NCBI GenBank assembly: GCA_041394705.1
Contig: JAWKHS010000032.1
Span: 1 to 40,933 of the forward strand
Origin: Vicinamibacterales bacterium
GTDB taxonomy: Bacteria; Acidobacteriota; Vicinamibacteria; Vicinamibacterales; UBA2999
DNA: 40,933 nucleotides
Direction: 5' to 3'
Numbering within the stretch: the stretch's first letter is position 1; each line of letters opens with the position of its first letter. Below the pieces are notes generated by a model. The model ran no database searches, was not told where the DNA came from, and worked only from the letters and a program-made list of their open reading frames with translations. Made by a program: the position numbers and the translations under genes. Positions 7,920 to 15,702 of the stretch are shown here, piece by piece.

Positions 7920-8747
7920 ATGACGCCCCCGCCGCTCCGACTTCCCGCGCTGATCTTGGGCGTCGCGCTCGCCGGCCCGATCACCCCTGGGGCGGCGGCA
8001 GCGCAGTCCGGGGTGGCGCCCCGCGAGGCGCCCGATACCTGCTCCCGGATCTGGACCGGGCAGGAGCGTGCGTTCGAGGACGCGCTGACCACGGGCGTGG
8101 TGACCCGCGTGGAGCCGGTGCCGGTCGGAGTCACCAAGCCGCAGCGCGCGACGCTCGCGCCCGGTGGCCCGGCGGCGCGCTTCGCCTGGAAGCCGCTCCC
8201 GCCGCAGCGCCGCGGCGGCTACCGAGAAAGCTACAAGGCCGAGATCGCTGCCTACCGCCTGGACCGCCTGCTGGACCTCGGGATGGTGCCGCCGGTGGTC
8301 GAGCGCACGATGGACGGCAAGGTGGGCGCGGCCATCCTCTGGATCGAGCACGCCACCGGCTGGGACATGCACGCGCCGCCCCGTGGTCCCGAACCCGAGT
8401 GGTCGCGGCAGGTCAGCCGGATGAAGCTCTTCGATCAGCTCATCGCGAACATCGACCGCAACCAGGGCAACCTGCTGTACGACGCCGACTGGCACCTCTT
8501 CCTCATCGATCACTCGCGCGCCTTCACGACGCGCACCTCGTTCGACGGCATCGCCGCCCCGAACACGATCGACCGACGTCTCTGGGCGCGCATCGACGCG
8601 CTCACCGACGCCGACCTCTCGCAGGCCCTCGGGGCGTGGCTGACCGCCGACGAGCGCAGGGCCATCCTGACGCGCCGTGATCACATGCGGACGGCGGTGG
8701 CGAAGCTGGTCAAGGCGCGGGGCGCCGCCCGCGTCTTCCTCGAGTGA
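7920..8747 (+). CDS. Exported kinase-fold protein (HipA / PI3-4-kinase / Fam20C-like)
   Basis: A 275-residue protein with a likely Sec signal peptide (LRLPALILGVALAGPITPGAAAAQS). The mature part carries marks of an atypical protein-kinase fold: a lysine in FAWKPL (Lys91), a helix-C-like glutamate in ESYKAEIAAYRLD (Glu108), a catalytic-loop pattern NIDRNQGNLL (Asp179, Asn184), and a metal-binding LIDHSRAF (Asp197) in place of DFG. This layout recalls HipA, bacterial PI3/4-kinase-like and Fam20C kinases, not Hanks-type ones. The substrate is unknown. It would act outside the cytoplasm, where ATP is normally absent, as is also the case for Fam20C in eukaryotic secretory compartments. It is followed after 7 nt by an exported phosphatase gene, so the two are almost certainly co-transcribed. 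The start is chosen so the signal peptide begins the protein. Confidence 0.75.
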   Translation: MTPPPLRLPALILGVALAGPITPGAAAAQSGVAPREAPDTCSRIWTGQERAFEDALTTGVVTRVEPVPVGVTKPQRATLAPGGPAARFAWKPLPPQRRGGYRESYKAEIAAYRLDRLLDLGMVPPVVERTMDGKVGAAILWIEHATGWDMHAPPRGPEPEWSRQVSRMKLFDQLIANIDRNQGNLLYDADWHLFLIDHSRAFTTRTSFDGIAAPNTIDRRLWARIDALTDADLSQALGAWLTADERRAILTRRDHMRTAVAKLVKARGAARVFLE

Positions 8748-8754
8748 CGGCCTG

Positions 8755-10002
8755 ATGCGCCGCCCTGCCTGGCTCGCCCTCGTGCTCCTGCCGGCGGCGC
8801 TCTGGCCGGCCGTGCCGCTCGCCCGGCAGGCGCCCGCGCCACGGGTCGTCGCCGTCGGCGACGTCCACGGCAGCGTGACCGGTCTCCTGGCGATCCTGCG
8901 CGCCACCGACCTCGTCGATGGCGACGGCCAATGGGCCGGGGGCGCGACGACGTTCGTGCAAACGGGCGACATCACCGATCGTGGCGCGGACGTGCGCGCC
9001 GTCATGGATCTCCTCATCCGGCTCACCGGCGAAGCGCCGCGCTCGGGCGGCCAGGTCGTGGCACTCCTCGGCAACCACGAGGTGATGAACCTCCTCGGCG
9101 AACTGCGTGACGTGACGCCCGGGATCTGCGCGAGCTTCGCCGTCGACGACGCGGCCGCCGAGCAGCGGGACGGGTGGCGGGCCTACGAGGCGCTCGCGCG
9201 CGAGCGCGCCCGCCGCCGCCCCGGCGAGCAGCCGGCCGGGCTGGCGCGCACCGAGGCCTCGTGGAAGGCCGCCTATCCGCCAGGCTGTCTGGCCTACCGG
9301 CGGGCCCTGGGTCCCGACGGCGACTACGGCCGCTGGCTCCGAAGCCTCCCGATTGCCGCACGGGTGGGCCGCACGGTGTTCATGCATGCCGGCGCGGCGC
9401 CGGACACGACGGCCTCGCTCGACGAGGTGAACCTGACGGCGCGCGACGAGATCGCCCGCTACGACCGCTTCGTCGCGCGCCTCAGCCGCGCCCGGCTCAT
9501 CGAGCCCTGGTTCCGTCTCGAGGACGTCCTGAGCGTGGCCGCGGCCGAAGTCCGCTGGGTGAATGGCCTGGTCGAGCGGGCGCGCGCCAGGGATCGCGAA
9601 CCGGACCTCGCCGGCGTGGACATCGATCTCGTCAAGGAGGCCGCCGACATCGTGGGCCTGGGCCGCTGGTCGCTGCTCGCGCCAGAGGGTCCCTTGTGGT
9701 ATCGCGGGTACGCCACGGCCGAGGATGCGGCGCTGGCGACGCCGCTGGCCGGGCTCCTCCGCCGGTGGGACGCCATCCGCCTGGTCGTCGGGCACACGGT
9801 GGTGTCGGACTTCCACATCCGGGCGCGGCTCGGCGGCGCGCTGTTCCTCATCGATACGGGCATGCTGACGTCCGTGTACCGCGGGGCGGCCTCCGCCCTC
9901 GAGATCGAGGACGACACCGTGCGCGCGATCTACGCCGATGGGGCGACGGTGGATCTCCCCGGCCTCGGCGCGGTCCCCCGGCCGCGACCTCTCGCCCGTT
10001 AG
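8755..10002 (+). CDS. Exported PPP-family-like metallophosphatase
   Basis: A 415-residue calcineurin-like phosphoesterase with an N-terminal signal peptide (RRPAWLALVLLPAALWPAVPLARQ). The metal- and phosphate-binding motifs of the PPP superfamily are all present: GDVHG (35-39), GDITDRG (71-77), GNHE (106-109), MHAG in the middle and VVGHT near residue 347. The order and spacing fit the Shewanella-like PPP branch. That branch includes serine/threonine and tyrosine phosphatases, so a phosphoprotein substrate is possible. Asp and His ligands appear intact, so it should be active. It starts 7 nt after the kinase-like gene, forming an apparent exported kinase/phosphatase pair. No gene follows on this strand for over 200 bases. 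Confidence 0.85.
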   Translation: MRRPAWLALVLLPAALWPAVPLARQAPAPRVVAVGDVHGSVTGLLAILRATDLVDGDGQWAGGATTFVQTGDITDRGADVRAVMDLLIRLTGEAPRSGGQVVALLGNHEVMNLLGELRDVTPGICASFAVDDAAAEQRDGWRAYEALARERARRRPGEQPAGLARTEASWKAAYPPGCLAYRRALGPDGDYGRWLRSLPIAARVGRTVFMHAGAAPDTTASLDEVNLTARDEIARYDRFVARLSRARLIEPWFRLEDVLSVAAAEVRWVNGLVERARARDREPDLAGVDIDLVKEAADIVGLGRWSLLAPEGPLWYRGYATAEDAALATPLAGLLRRWDAIRLVVGHTVVSDFHIRARLGGALFLIDTGMLTSVYRGAASALEIEDDTVRAIYADGATVDLPGLGAVPRPRPLAR

Positions 10003-10071
10003 CCACACGCAGGGCCCCTCTCGGCGCCATGCAAGGGACGGCGGTCACGGCCCTGCACGGCGGCGCGGGTG

Positions 10072-10091
10072 TAAAATGCCAAGGTTTGGCA
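10072..10091 (+). promoter_or_regulatory. Possible -10 element with overlapping dyad
   Basis: TAAAAT at 10072-10077 is the most AT-rich hexamer in the 237-base gap before the dehydrogenase-like gene. It runs into a perfect dyad TGCCAA-GGT-TTGGCA (10077-10091), placed where a repressor would sit over the start of transcription. There is no convincing -35, so the promoter call is weak. The rest of the gap shows nothing else recognisable. Confidence 0.35.
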
Positions 10092-10239
10092 CGGACGCCG
10101 ACAGCCGACCAGTGCACCTGGCAGCGGCCGCGCGCCGTCCCGGCGCTCCGCCCGCGCGGAGGCCGTGCCAGCCGGTGCCCGGTTCGACGCGCCGCCTTGC
10201 GGCGCCGGGTGCCGGGCCCGACGGCCCGCCGGTGAACTG

Positions 10240-11466
10240 ATGATGGAGACGCACAACCCCGCCGCTGCCACGCTGATCCGGATGTGCCGGACGAAGACCG
10301 CGCGAATCGTGGTCCTCGGGTCCGGACACCAGGACGACGACACCCTCGCGGTGTTCACCGGAGAGGGGTTCGCGACCGCGTCCCTCGGACCGGCCGACGG
10401 CAACGGCGACGCCGCACTCGACGCCGCGGACGTGGTCATCGTCCGGCCGCAGATCGCGCAGACGAAGACGCGCACCCCGGACGCCTCGCCCCTGATTCAG
10501 GCGTGCGAGCACGTCGCCCGCCATCCTGGACGTGTCCGGTGCGTCATGCTCGAGTCCACCGCGGCGGTGGGCACCACGCGAGGCCTCCTGGCGCCGGTCT
10601 TCGAGCGGGCCGGCTTCCGCTTCGGCGAGGATCTCTTCCTGGCGGTGGCGCCCACCCGCGTCGCCCCGGCCGACTCCCCCTGGCGCGTCAGGAACACGCC
10701 GCGCGTGCTCGCCGGCATGACCGCGGACTGCCTGGCGGTCGCGAGCGCGCTGTACGGCGCGGCCGTGGACACCGTCGTGCCCGTCTCGTCGGTCGAAACG
10801 GCCGAGATGGTGAAGACGCTCGAAACCGAGTTCCGCGTCGTCAACGTCGCCATGGCCAACGAGCTGGCCAAGGCCTGTCACGCCATCGGCGTGAGCACGC
10901 GCGAGGTCATCGGCGCGGCCGCCACCAAGCCGTTCGGCTTCATGGCCTTCGAGCCCGGGCCCGGCCTGGCCGCGGGCGGCGCGGGCACGGGAGGCCTGGA
11001 GCTCACGTGGAAGCACCGGTCGCTCGGCCTCGACGACAAGCTCTTCCGGGCGGCCGACGAGATCAACCGGACGATGCCGGGCTGGGTCGTCTCCCGCGCC
11101 ATCGACATCCTGAACGACGACTCGCGGCCCGTCGCCGGCGCGACCATCCTCGTGGCGGGCGTGGCCTACAAAAGCGACGTCGGCGTCGTCCAGGACTCAC
11201 CGGCGGTGGAGATCATCGGCGAGCTCCTGCGGCTCGGCGCACGCGTGACCTACGTGGATCCGCACGTGCCCGAGCTGGTCGTCGGCGGCACCCGGCTCCA
11301 GTCGGCCTCGGGCGGCGGCGAGGGGCACGACCTCGTCATCATCCTGACGGACCACAAGTCGCTCGAGCTGCAGTCGCTGGCGGCATCCGCCCGCGTGGTG
11401 TTCGACCTCAGGAACGCCGCCCAGCGCCTGCGCCTGCCCGACGGCGTCCGCGTCGTCCCCCTGTAG
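10240..11466 (+). CDS. UDP-sugar dehydrogenase homologue lacking catalytic and NAD motifs (probable pseudoenzyme)
   Basis: A 408-residue protein collinear with nucleotide-sugar 6-dehydrogenases of the WbpA/TviB type. Family segments are clear: PVSSVETAEMVKTLETEF, VNVAMANELA, AAATKPFGFM, and the C-terminal VAGVAYKSDVG with SPAVEIIGELL. The catalytic stretch GPGLGGHCIP.DPFYLTWK reads GPGLAAGGAGTGGLELTWK instead. Length is unchanged, but the nucleophilic Cys (aligned to Gly247), the preceding His and the following Pro/Asp are gone. The Rossmann loop GxGxxG is GSGHQDD (27-33). UDP-sugar oxidation by the known mechanism therefore looks impossible. The frame is open throughout, so this is not decay. 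galE follows after 28 nt. The ATG pair at 10240-10245 is the likeliest start; an upstream GTG at 10165 is possible. Confidence 0.8.
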   Translation: MMETHNPAAATLIRMCRTKTARIVVLGSGHQDDDTLAVFTGEGFATASLGPADGNGDAALDAADVVIVRPQIAQTKTRTPDASPLIQACEHVARHPGRVRCVMLESTAAVGTTRGLLAPVFERAGFRFGEDLFLAVAPTRVAPADSPWRVRNTPRVLAGMTADCLAVASALYGAAVDTVVPVSSVETAEMVKTLETEFRVVNVAMANELAKACHAIGVSTREVIGAAATKPFGFMAFEPGPGLAAGGAGTGGLELTWKHRSLGLDDKLFRAADEINRTMPGWVVSRAIDILNDDSRPVAGATILVAGVAYKSDVGVVQDSPAVEIIGELLRLGARVTYVDPHVPELVVGGTRLQSASGGGEGHDLVIILTDHKSLELQSLAASARVVFDLRNAAQRLRLPDGVRVVPL

Positions 11467-11494
11467 GCGCGCGGACCACACGGCCCCTATCGCC

Positions 11495-12502
11495 ATGAAG
11501 GAACGCGTTCTCGTCACCGGCGGCGCCGGGTACATCGGCTCACACGTCGCGGTGGAACTGCTCGCCGCCGGTTACGACGTCACCGTCGTCGACAACCTGT
11601 CCACCGGCTCGGCGAGCGCGCTCGACCGCGTGCGGACCGTCACGGGTCAGCCGCTGCGCTTCGTCCACGCCGACCTCCGGAACGAGTCCGTGCTGGACAC
11701 GGCGTTCGCCGAGGCCCCGATTGCCGCCGTCGTCCATCTCGCGGCCATGAAGTCGCCGCTCGAATCTCAGCAGAAGCCGCTCGAGTACTACGACTGCAAC
11801 GTCCACGGCGGCCTGTGCCTGCTCCGGGCCATGACACGGCACGACGTGCGCCGGATGGTCTTCTCGTCGACGGCCGCGGTCTACGGCGACGCACGGTTCC
11901 TGCCGGTCACCGAGACGCACCCGTGCGAGCCGACGCACCCGTACGGCCGCAGCAAGCTCGTGCTCGAAGAGATCATGCGCGACCTGGCCCGCTCGGACGC
12001 CACGTGGCGGATGGTGGCACTCCGGTACTTCAACCCGATCGGCGCCCACCCGTCGGGGGCGCTCGGCGAATCGCCGGTGGGCATTCCGCAGAACCTGGCG
12101 CCCTACATCCTGCAGGCCGCCTCGGGCGCGCGGTCCCACGTGGACGTCTTCGGTGACGACTACCCCACCGCCGACGGGTCGGGCGTCCGCGACTTCATCC
12201 ACGTCGTGGATCTGGCCCAGGCGCACGTGGCGGCGCTCCGGCCACGGGTGGACCTCACGGGCTTCCGGCCCATCAACGTCGGCACCGGGCGCGGGGTGTC
12301 CGTCTTCGAGTGCATCAAGGCGGCCGAGCGCGCCATCGGACGGTCCGTGCCGTTCAAGGTGGCGCCCCGCCGGCCCGGCGACATCGTCGAGAGCTACGCG
12401 GACGCGTCGCTCGCCGCGGAGCTCCTCGGCTGGCGTTCCAGCCGCACGATCGAGGACATGTGGCGCGACGCCTGGCGCTGGGAGTCGTCGGCCCGGGCCT
12501 GA
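11495..12502 (+). CDS. galE: UDP-glucose 4-epimerase
   Basis: A 335-residue extended SDR enzyme that interconverts UDP-glucose and UDP-galactose (possibly the N-acetyl forms as well). It starts with the NAD loop VTGGAGYIGSH, has VVDNLSTGS after the second strand, the active-site serine region FSSTAAVYG and the catalytic YGRSK (YxxxK). ALRYFNPIGAHPSG and GDGVRDFIHV-like GSGVRDFIHVVDLA segments are GalE hallmarks. Length is normal. It lies 28 nt after the degenerate dehydrogenase and is probably in the same transcript. It likely feeds glycan synthesis genes. It converges on an amidohydrolase gene 31 bases away. Confidence 0.95.
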   Translation: MKERVLVTGGAGYIGSHVAVELLAAGYDVTVVDNLSTGSASALDRVRTVTGQPLRFVHADLRNESVLDTAFAEAPIAAVVHLAAMKSPLESQQKPLEYYDCNVHGGLCLLRAMTRHDVRRMVFSSTAAVYGDARFLPVTETHPCEPTHPYGRSKLVLEEIMRDLARSDATWRMVALRYFNPIGAHPSGALGESPVGIPQNLAPYILQAASGARSHVDVFGDDYPTADGSGVRDFIHVVDLAQAHVAALRPRVDLTGFRPINVGTGRGVSVFECIKAAERAIGRSVPFKVAPRRPGDIVESYADASLAAELLGWRSSRTIEDMWRDAWRWESSARA

Positions 12503-12533
12503 CGGACCCGGGTTCCGGCCGCGCGAACCGCGG

Positions 12534-13742
12534 CTACTGCGGCCACCCCTCGGCGGGCAGCCCGGGCACCAGCTTCAGCGCGTTCTTGTAATAGAGCTTC
12601 TTGAGGACGTCGTCCGGCAGCCCCATGCCGTACAGCTTCCAGAACGCGTGGTAGCCGCGGTAGTAGTCGAAGTACTCGTCGTTGGTCTCGAAGACGCGCC
12701 AGTAGTAGGGGAACTCGTCGGGCTGGTAGCTGTCCTTCCCGAACAGGATGCGGTCCTGGTACTTGACGAAGAACTCATGCGCGGCTCGCGGCTGGCGCCC
12801 CAGCTCGGCGAGGATCGCCCCCACCTCCGTGTAGACGTTCGGCATCTCGTCGAAGAGCGCCGCCATGCGGGCGAGGTCGTTGGCGTGGTAGGCGAAGTGG
12901 GCGGCGATGAACGTCGTCTTCGGATGCTTCTTGAACATCCGGTTGCGCTCGGCGATGAGCTCCTCGAAGCGCGGGAACTCGCCCTTGGGATAGCGGCGGT
13001 CGCGATACAGCGCGAGCTCGAGCCACCGCTCGTTCTGGAAGTCGATGGGCTCGAAGAACTCCTGCGGCTCGGCCGTGTGGATGAGCACCGGCAGGCCGAG
13101 ACGGCCGGCGGCCTCCCACACCGGATCGAGCTCCGGATCGTCGATCGTCAGTCGGCTGCCGTCGGCTTTGCGGATGCGCAGGCCGAAAGCCTTCGAGATC
13201 TCGCCGATGCCCAGCGCGCCGGCCTTCTTGTCCGCTTCCAGCTGCGCGACCGCCTTGGCGGCCCAGCCGGGACCGACGTTGCGGAAGTCGATGTCCGTGA
13301 ACTGGACCATCCGGCCCTTGAACCTGCTGGCCTGGAGCGCCGCGACCGCGCGCACCAGGCGATCGCCCTGCGTGCCGCTCGCATTGACGAGCACGCGCAG
13401 GTTGTTGGCGTCCATGCCCGGGATGATCCGCGCGAACTGCTCGTCCGAGATCGGCGCCGGCTGGTGGCTGTGGATGTCGATCACGGGAAACCTGGCGCGC
13501 GGCACCTTGTGCACGGCCGTCTTCAGCGTGCTGCGCGGCTTGTACTCGGTGATGGTCGGCTCGGGGAACTCCGGAGTCCGCCCGTCCCCGGGCCGGCCTC
13601 GAAGGCCGCCGGGGCCTTGTCCGCCGCCGCCGGGCCGTCCTGGGGCCTGGGACGGCGGCGCCTGCGCGTCGGAGACGGCCAGGGAGACCGCCACGACACC
13701 GGCCACGATGAGGGCGGCGGGCCAGAACGCTCGATGACGCAT
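12534..13742 (-). CDS. Exported amidohydrolase-family (TIM-barrel) protein
   Basis: A 402-residue protein with a signal peptide (HRAFWPAALIVAGVVAVSLAVSDAQA), a Gly/Pro-rich spacer (about 28-58) and an amidohydrolase-2 type barrel. Candidate metal ligands are IDIHSH (His91, His93), a histidine in LPVLIHTAEP, a histidine in FIAAHFAYH and the late aspartate in LFGKDSYQ. Substrate cannot be read from sequence; relatives include decarboxylases and hydrolases acting on cyclic or carboxylated compounds. The export signal is a notable feature, since many amidohydrolases are cytoplasmic. It lies 31 bases downstream of the 3' end of rnpB on the same strand. Confidence 0.85.
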   Translation of the reverse strand: MRHRAFWPAALIVAGVVAVSLAVSDAQAPPSQAPGRPGGGGQGPGGLRGRPGDGRTPEFPEPTITEYKPRSTLKTAVHKVPRARFPVIDIHSHQPAPISDEQFARIIPGMDANNLRVLVNASGTQGDRLVRAVAALQASRFKGRMVQFTDIDFRNVGPGWAAKAVAQLEADKKAGALGIGEISKAFGLRIRKADGSRLTIDDPELDPVWEAAGRLGLPVLIHTAEPQEFFEPIDFQNERWLELALYRDRRYPKGEFPRFEELIAERNRMFKKHPKTTFIAAHFAYHANDLARMAALFDEMPNVYTEVGAILAELGRQPRAAHEFFVKYQDRILFGKDSYQPDEFPYYWRVFETNDEYFDYYRGYHAFWKLYGMGLPDDVLKKLYYKNALKLVPGLPAEGWPQ

Positions 13743-13773
13743 GTGGGGATGCCTCGTACCGAAATCGAAAGGG

Positions 13774-14276
13774 CCGCAGTGACCCTGTAAGCCGAATTCT
13801 GTTCCTCCGTCGCGGCCGGCTCTTGCGAGCCGGTCGCTCGGGAGGAGATGACCATTCCTCTAGGCCCGCCATTACTGGCGGGCTCCAGCGACCTACCCGG
13901 ACACGTCGATCGAACGGGCCGTTCGATTGGCCGAAGCCAGCGCGCCCCTATTTGGTCTTGCTCCGTGCGGGGTTTTGCCTGCCACGCCTGTTACCAGACG
14001 CGCGGTGCGCTCTTACCGCACCTTTTCACCCTTACCCCCCTCCGCTCACCCGGCATGACCCGGGCGAGCGACGGAGGGCAAGCCACGCGGGCCTGTCCTC
14101 CGAAGCGCGTAGCGCGAAGGAGGGCGGTATGTTTTCTGTGCCACTGTCCGTTGGGTCGCCCCACCCGGGTGTTACCCGGCGCACTGCCCTCTGGAGTTCG
14201 GACTTTCCTCCCTGGGCCATTCGCCGCCTCTTGCGAGGCGGCGACGGCCACACGGCGGTCATCCGGACCACTGCGG
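13774..14276 (-). ncRNA. rnpB: RNase P RNA, bacterial type A
   Basis: The catalytic RNA of RNase P, about 503 nt. Read on the minus strand the ends pair as helix P1 (CCGCAGTG with CACTGCGG). The conserved cores appear in order: GAGGAAAGTCCGAACTCC, the ACAGAAAACATACCGCC segment, GGGTGAAAAGGTGCGGTAAGAG, and near the 3' end ACAGAATTCGGCTTACAG. The RNA is longer than the usual 350-450 nt because of extra hairpins in the P12 region. Its 5' end is only 7 bases from the stop of the upstream response-regulator gene, so its promoter must lie within that gene or the RNA is processed from a longer transcript. No clear promoter was found there. Confidence 0.96.
14097..14123. repeat. Palindromic hairpin insert in the P12 region of rnpB
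   Basis: CCTCC-GAA-GCGC-GTA-GCGC-GAA-GGAGG forms a symmetric hairpin with a symmetric internal loop. It sits beside a second stem-loop (about 14038-14077) and accounts for part of the extra length of this RNase P RNA. It looks like a small mobile palindrome or a lineage-specific helix extension. Confidence 0.5.
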
Positions 14277-14283
14277 CGTTTCC

Positions 14284-15678
14284 CTAGCCGTCGGTCTCCT
14301 GTGAAATGCGGTATTGCTCCAGCTTCTTGTAGAGGTTGCTGCGCGGCGTGTCGATGACCTCGGCCGTCTTCGAGATGTTCCAGCCGTTCTCGCGCAACTT
14401 CGCCACCAGGTACGCCCGCTCCGAGGTCGCCTTGAACTCGTGCAGCGTCGGCGCGTGCATCCAGCCATTATCGGAGGAGGGCGCCGCCTGGTCAACGCGC
14501 GGGCCCGCGTCCGAGAGCGGCAGGTCGGCCACGTCGACGAGGTCGGCGTTGGACATGATGACCAGGCGCTCGACCGTGTTCCGGAGCTCGCGGATGTTGC
14601 CGCGCCAGGGGTGCGCCTTCAGGCGCTCCATCGCCGCCGCCGTGAACGTCTTGCGGCGGAAGTTGTTCTCCCGGGAGAAGGTGTCGGCGAAGTGGCGGAC
14701 GAGCACGGCGATGTCCTCGCGCCGCTCCCGGAGCGGGGGCACCCAGATGGGCACGACGTTCAGGCGGTAGTACAGGTCCTCGCGGAACGTGCCCTTCGTG
14801 ATCTCCTGCTCGAGATCCTTGTTGGTCGCCGCAATCACGCGGACGTCCACCTTGATGAGGCGATTCGAGCCCAGGCGCTCGAGCTCCTGCTCCTGCAGCA
14901 CGCGCAGCACCTTGGCCTGGGTCTTCAGGCTCATGTCCCCGATCTCGTCGAGGAAGATGGTGCCCTTGTCGGCCTGCTCGAACTTGCCGATCTGCCGGTC
15001 GCTGGCCCCCGTGAACGAGCCCTTCTCGTGCCCGAAGAGCTCGGACTCGATGAGGTCGTCGGGAATGGCGGCGCAGTTGACCTGTACGAACGGGCCGTCG
15101 CGGCGCAGGCTCTCGCGGTGGACGGCCCGCGCCACGAGTTCCTTCCCGACGCCGCTCTCGCCCCAGATGAGCACGGTCGCGCTTGTGGGCGCGGCCTTCT
15201 GGATGGCCGCCCGCACGGCGGTCAGGCCCGGGCTGTCCCCGACGATCTGGTGGCGCTTCTCCTGGTCGCGCCGCAGCGTGCGGTTCTCCGCGCGGAGGCG
15301 CCGGGAATCGACGGCGTTGCGGACGATCACGAGCAGGCGCTCGGTCTCGAGCGGCTTCTCCACGAAGTCGAACGCCCCGAGGCGCGTCGCCTCCACGGCC
15401 GTGCTGATCGTGGCGTGCCCCGACATGACGACGATGGGCGTCACCTCGGTGAGGTGCGTCAGCCGCTGCAGCACCTCGAGGCCGTCCATCCCGGGCATCT
15501 TGATGTCCAGGAAGACGAGGTCGGGCGCCTCGCGCTCCACGAGCGCCGCGCCCTCGTCGCCGGTGGCGGCCGTCATCACCGAGTACCCCTGGTACTCGAG
15601 AATCATCCGCAGGGAGTCGCGTATGGCGGCCTCGTCGTCGATCACGAGGATTCTGGCGGGCGATCCGGGTCGGGTCAT
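14284..15678 (-). CDS. NtrC-family sigma-54-dependent response regulator (NtrX/AtoC-like)
   Basis: A 464-residue two-component regulator. The receiver domain (1-120) has acidic pair DDE near 14-16, phospho-acceptor Asp58 in LVFLDIKMPG, and Lys in VEKPL. The AAA+ domain has Walker A GESGVGKE (173-180), the sigma-54 contact loop GSFTGA (220-225, a common Ser variant) and Walker B IFLDE (241-245). A Fis-type helix-turn-helix closes the protein (NISKTAEVIDTPRSNLYKKL). It should activate sigma-54 promoters when phosphorylated. No partner kinase is present in the window. The start has no Shine-Dalgarno; upstream is a C-rich CCG-repeat tract. It follows htrA by 24 nt, suggesting co-transcription and perhaps an envelope-stress link. 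Confidence 0.95.
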   Translation of the reverse strand: MTRPGSPARILVIDDEAAIRDSLRMILEYQGYSVMTAATGDEGAALVEREAPDLVFLDIKMPGMDGLEVLQRLTHLTEVTPIVVMSGHATISTAVEATRLGAFDFVEKPLETERLLVIVRNAVDSRRLRAENRTLRRDQEKRHQIVGDSPGLTAVRAAIQKAAPTSATVLIWGESGVGKELVARAVHRESLRRDGPFVQVNCAAIPDDLIESELFGHEKGSFTGASDRQIGKFEQADKGTIFLDEIGDMSLKTQAKVLRVLQEQELERLGSNRLIKVDVRVIAATNKDLEQEITKGTFREDLYYRLNVVPIWVPPLRERREDIAVLVRHFADTFSRENNFRRKTFTAAAMERLKAHPWRGNIRELRNTVERLVIMSNADLVDVADLPLSDAGPRVDQAAPSSDNGWMHAPTLHEFKATSERAYLVAKLRENGWNISKTAEVIDTPRSNLYKKLEQYRISQETDG

Positions 15679-15702
15679 CGGCGGGGGCGGCGGCGGAGGC
15701 GG

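Noticed and set aside
10240..11466. Pseudogene call for the dehydrogenase homologue
   Set aside because: No stop, frameshift or length change; neighbouring motifs are well conserved, so a retained non-catalytic protein fits better.
12503..12533. Terminator between galE and the amidohydrolase
   Set aside because: Only a 5-base stem (CCGCG/CGCGG) without a U-tract; too weak to call.
13823..14357. Several open frames in both directions across 13774-14276
   Set aside because: They lie inside the RNase P RNA, whose conserved cores and P1 pairing are clear.
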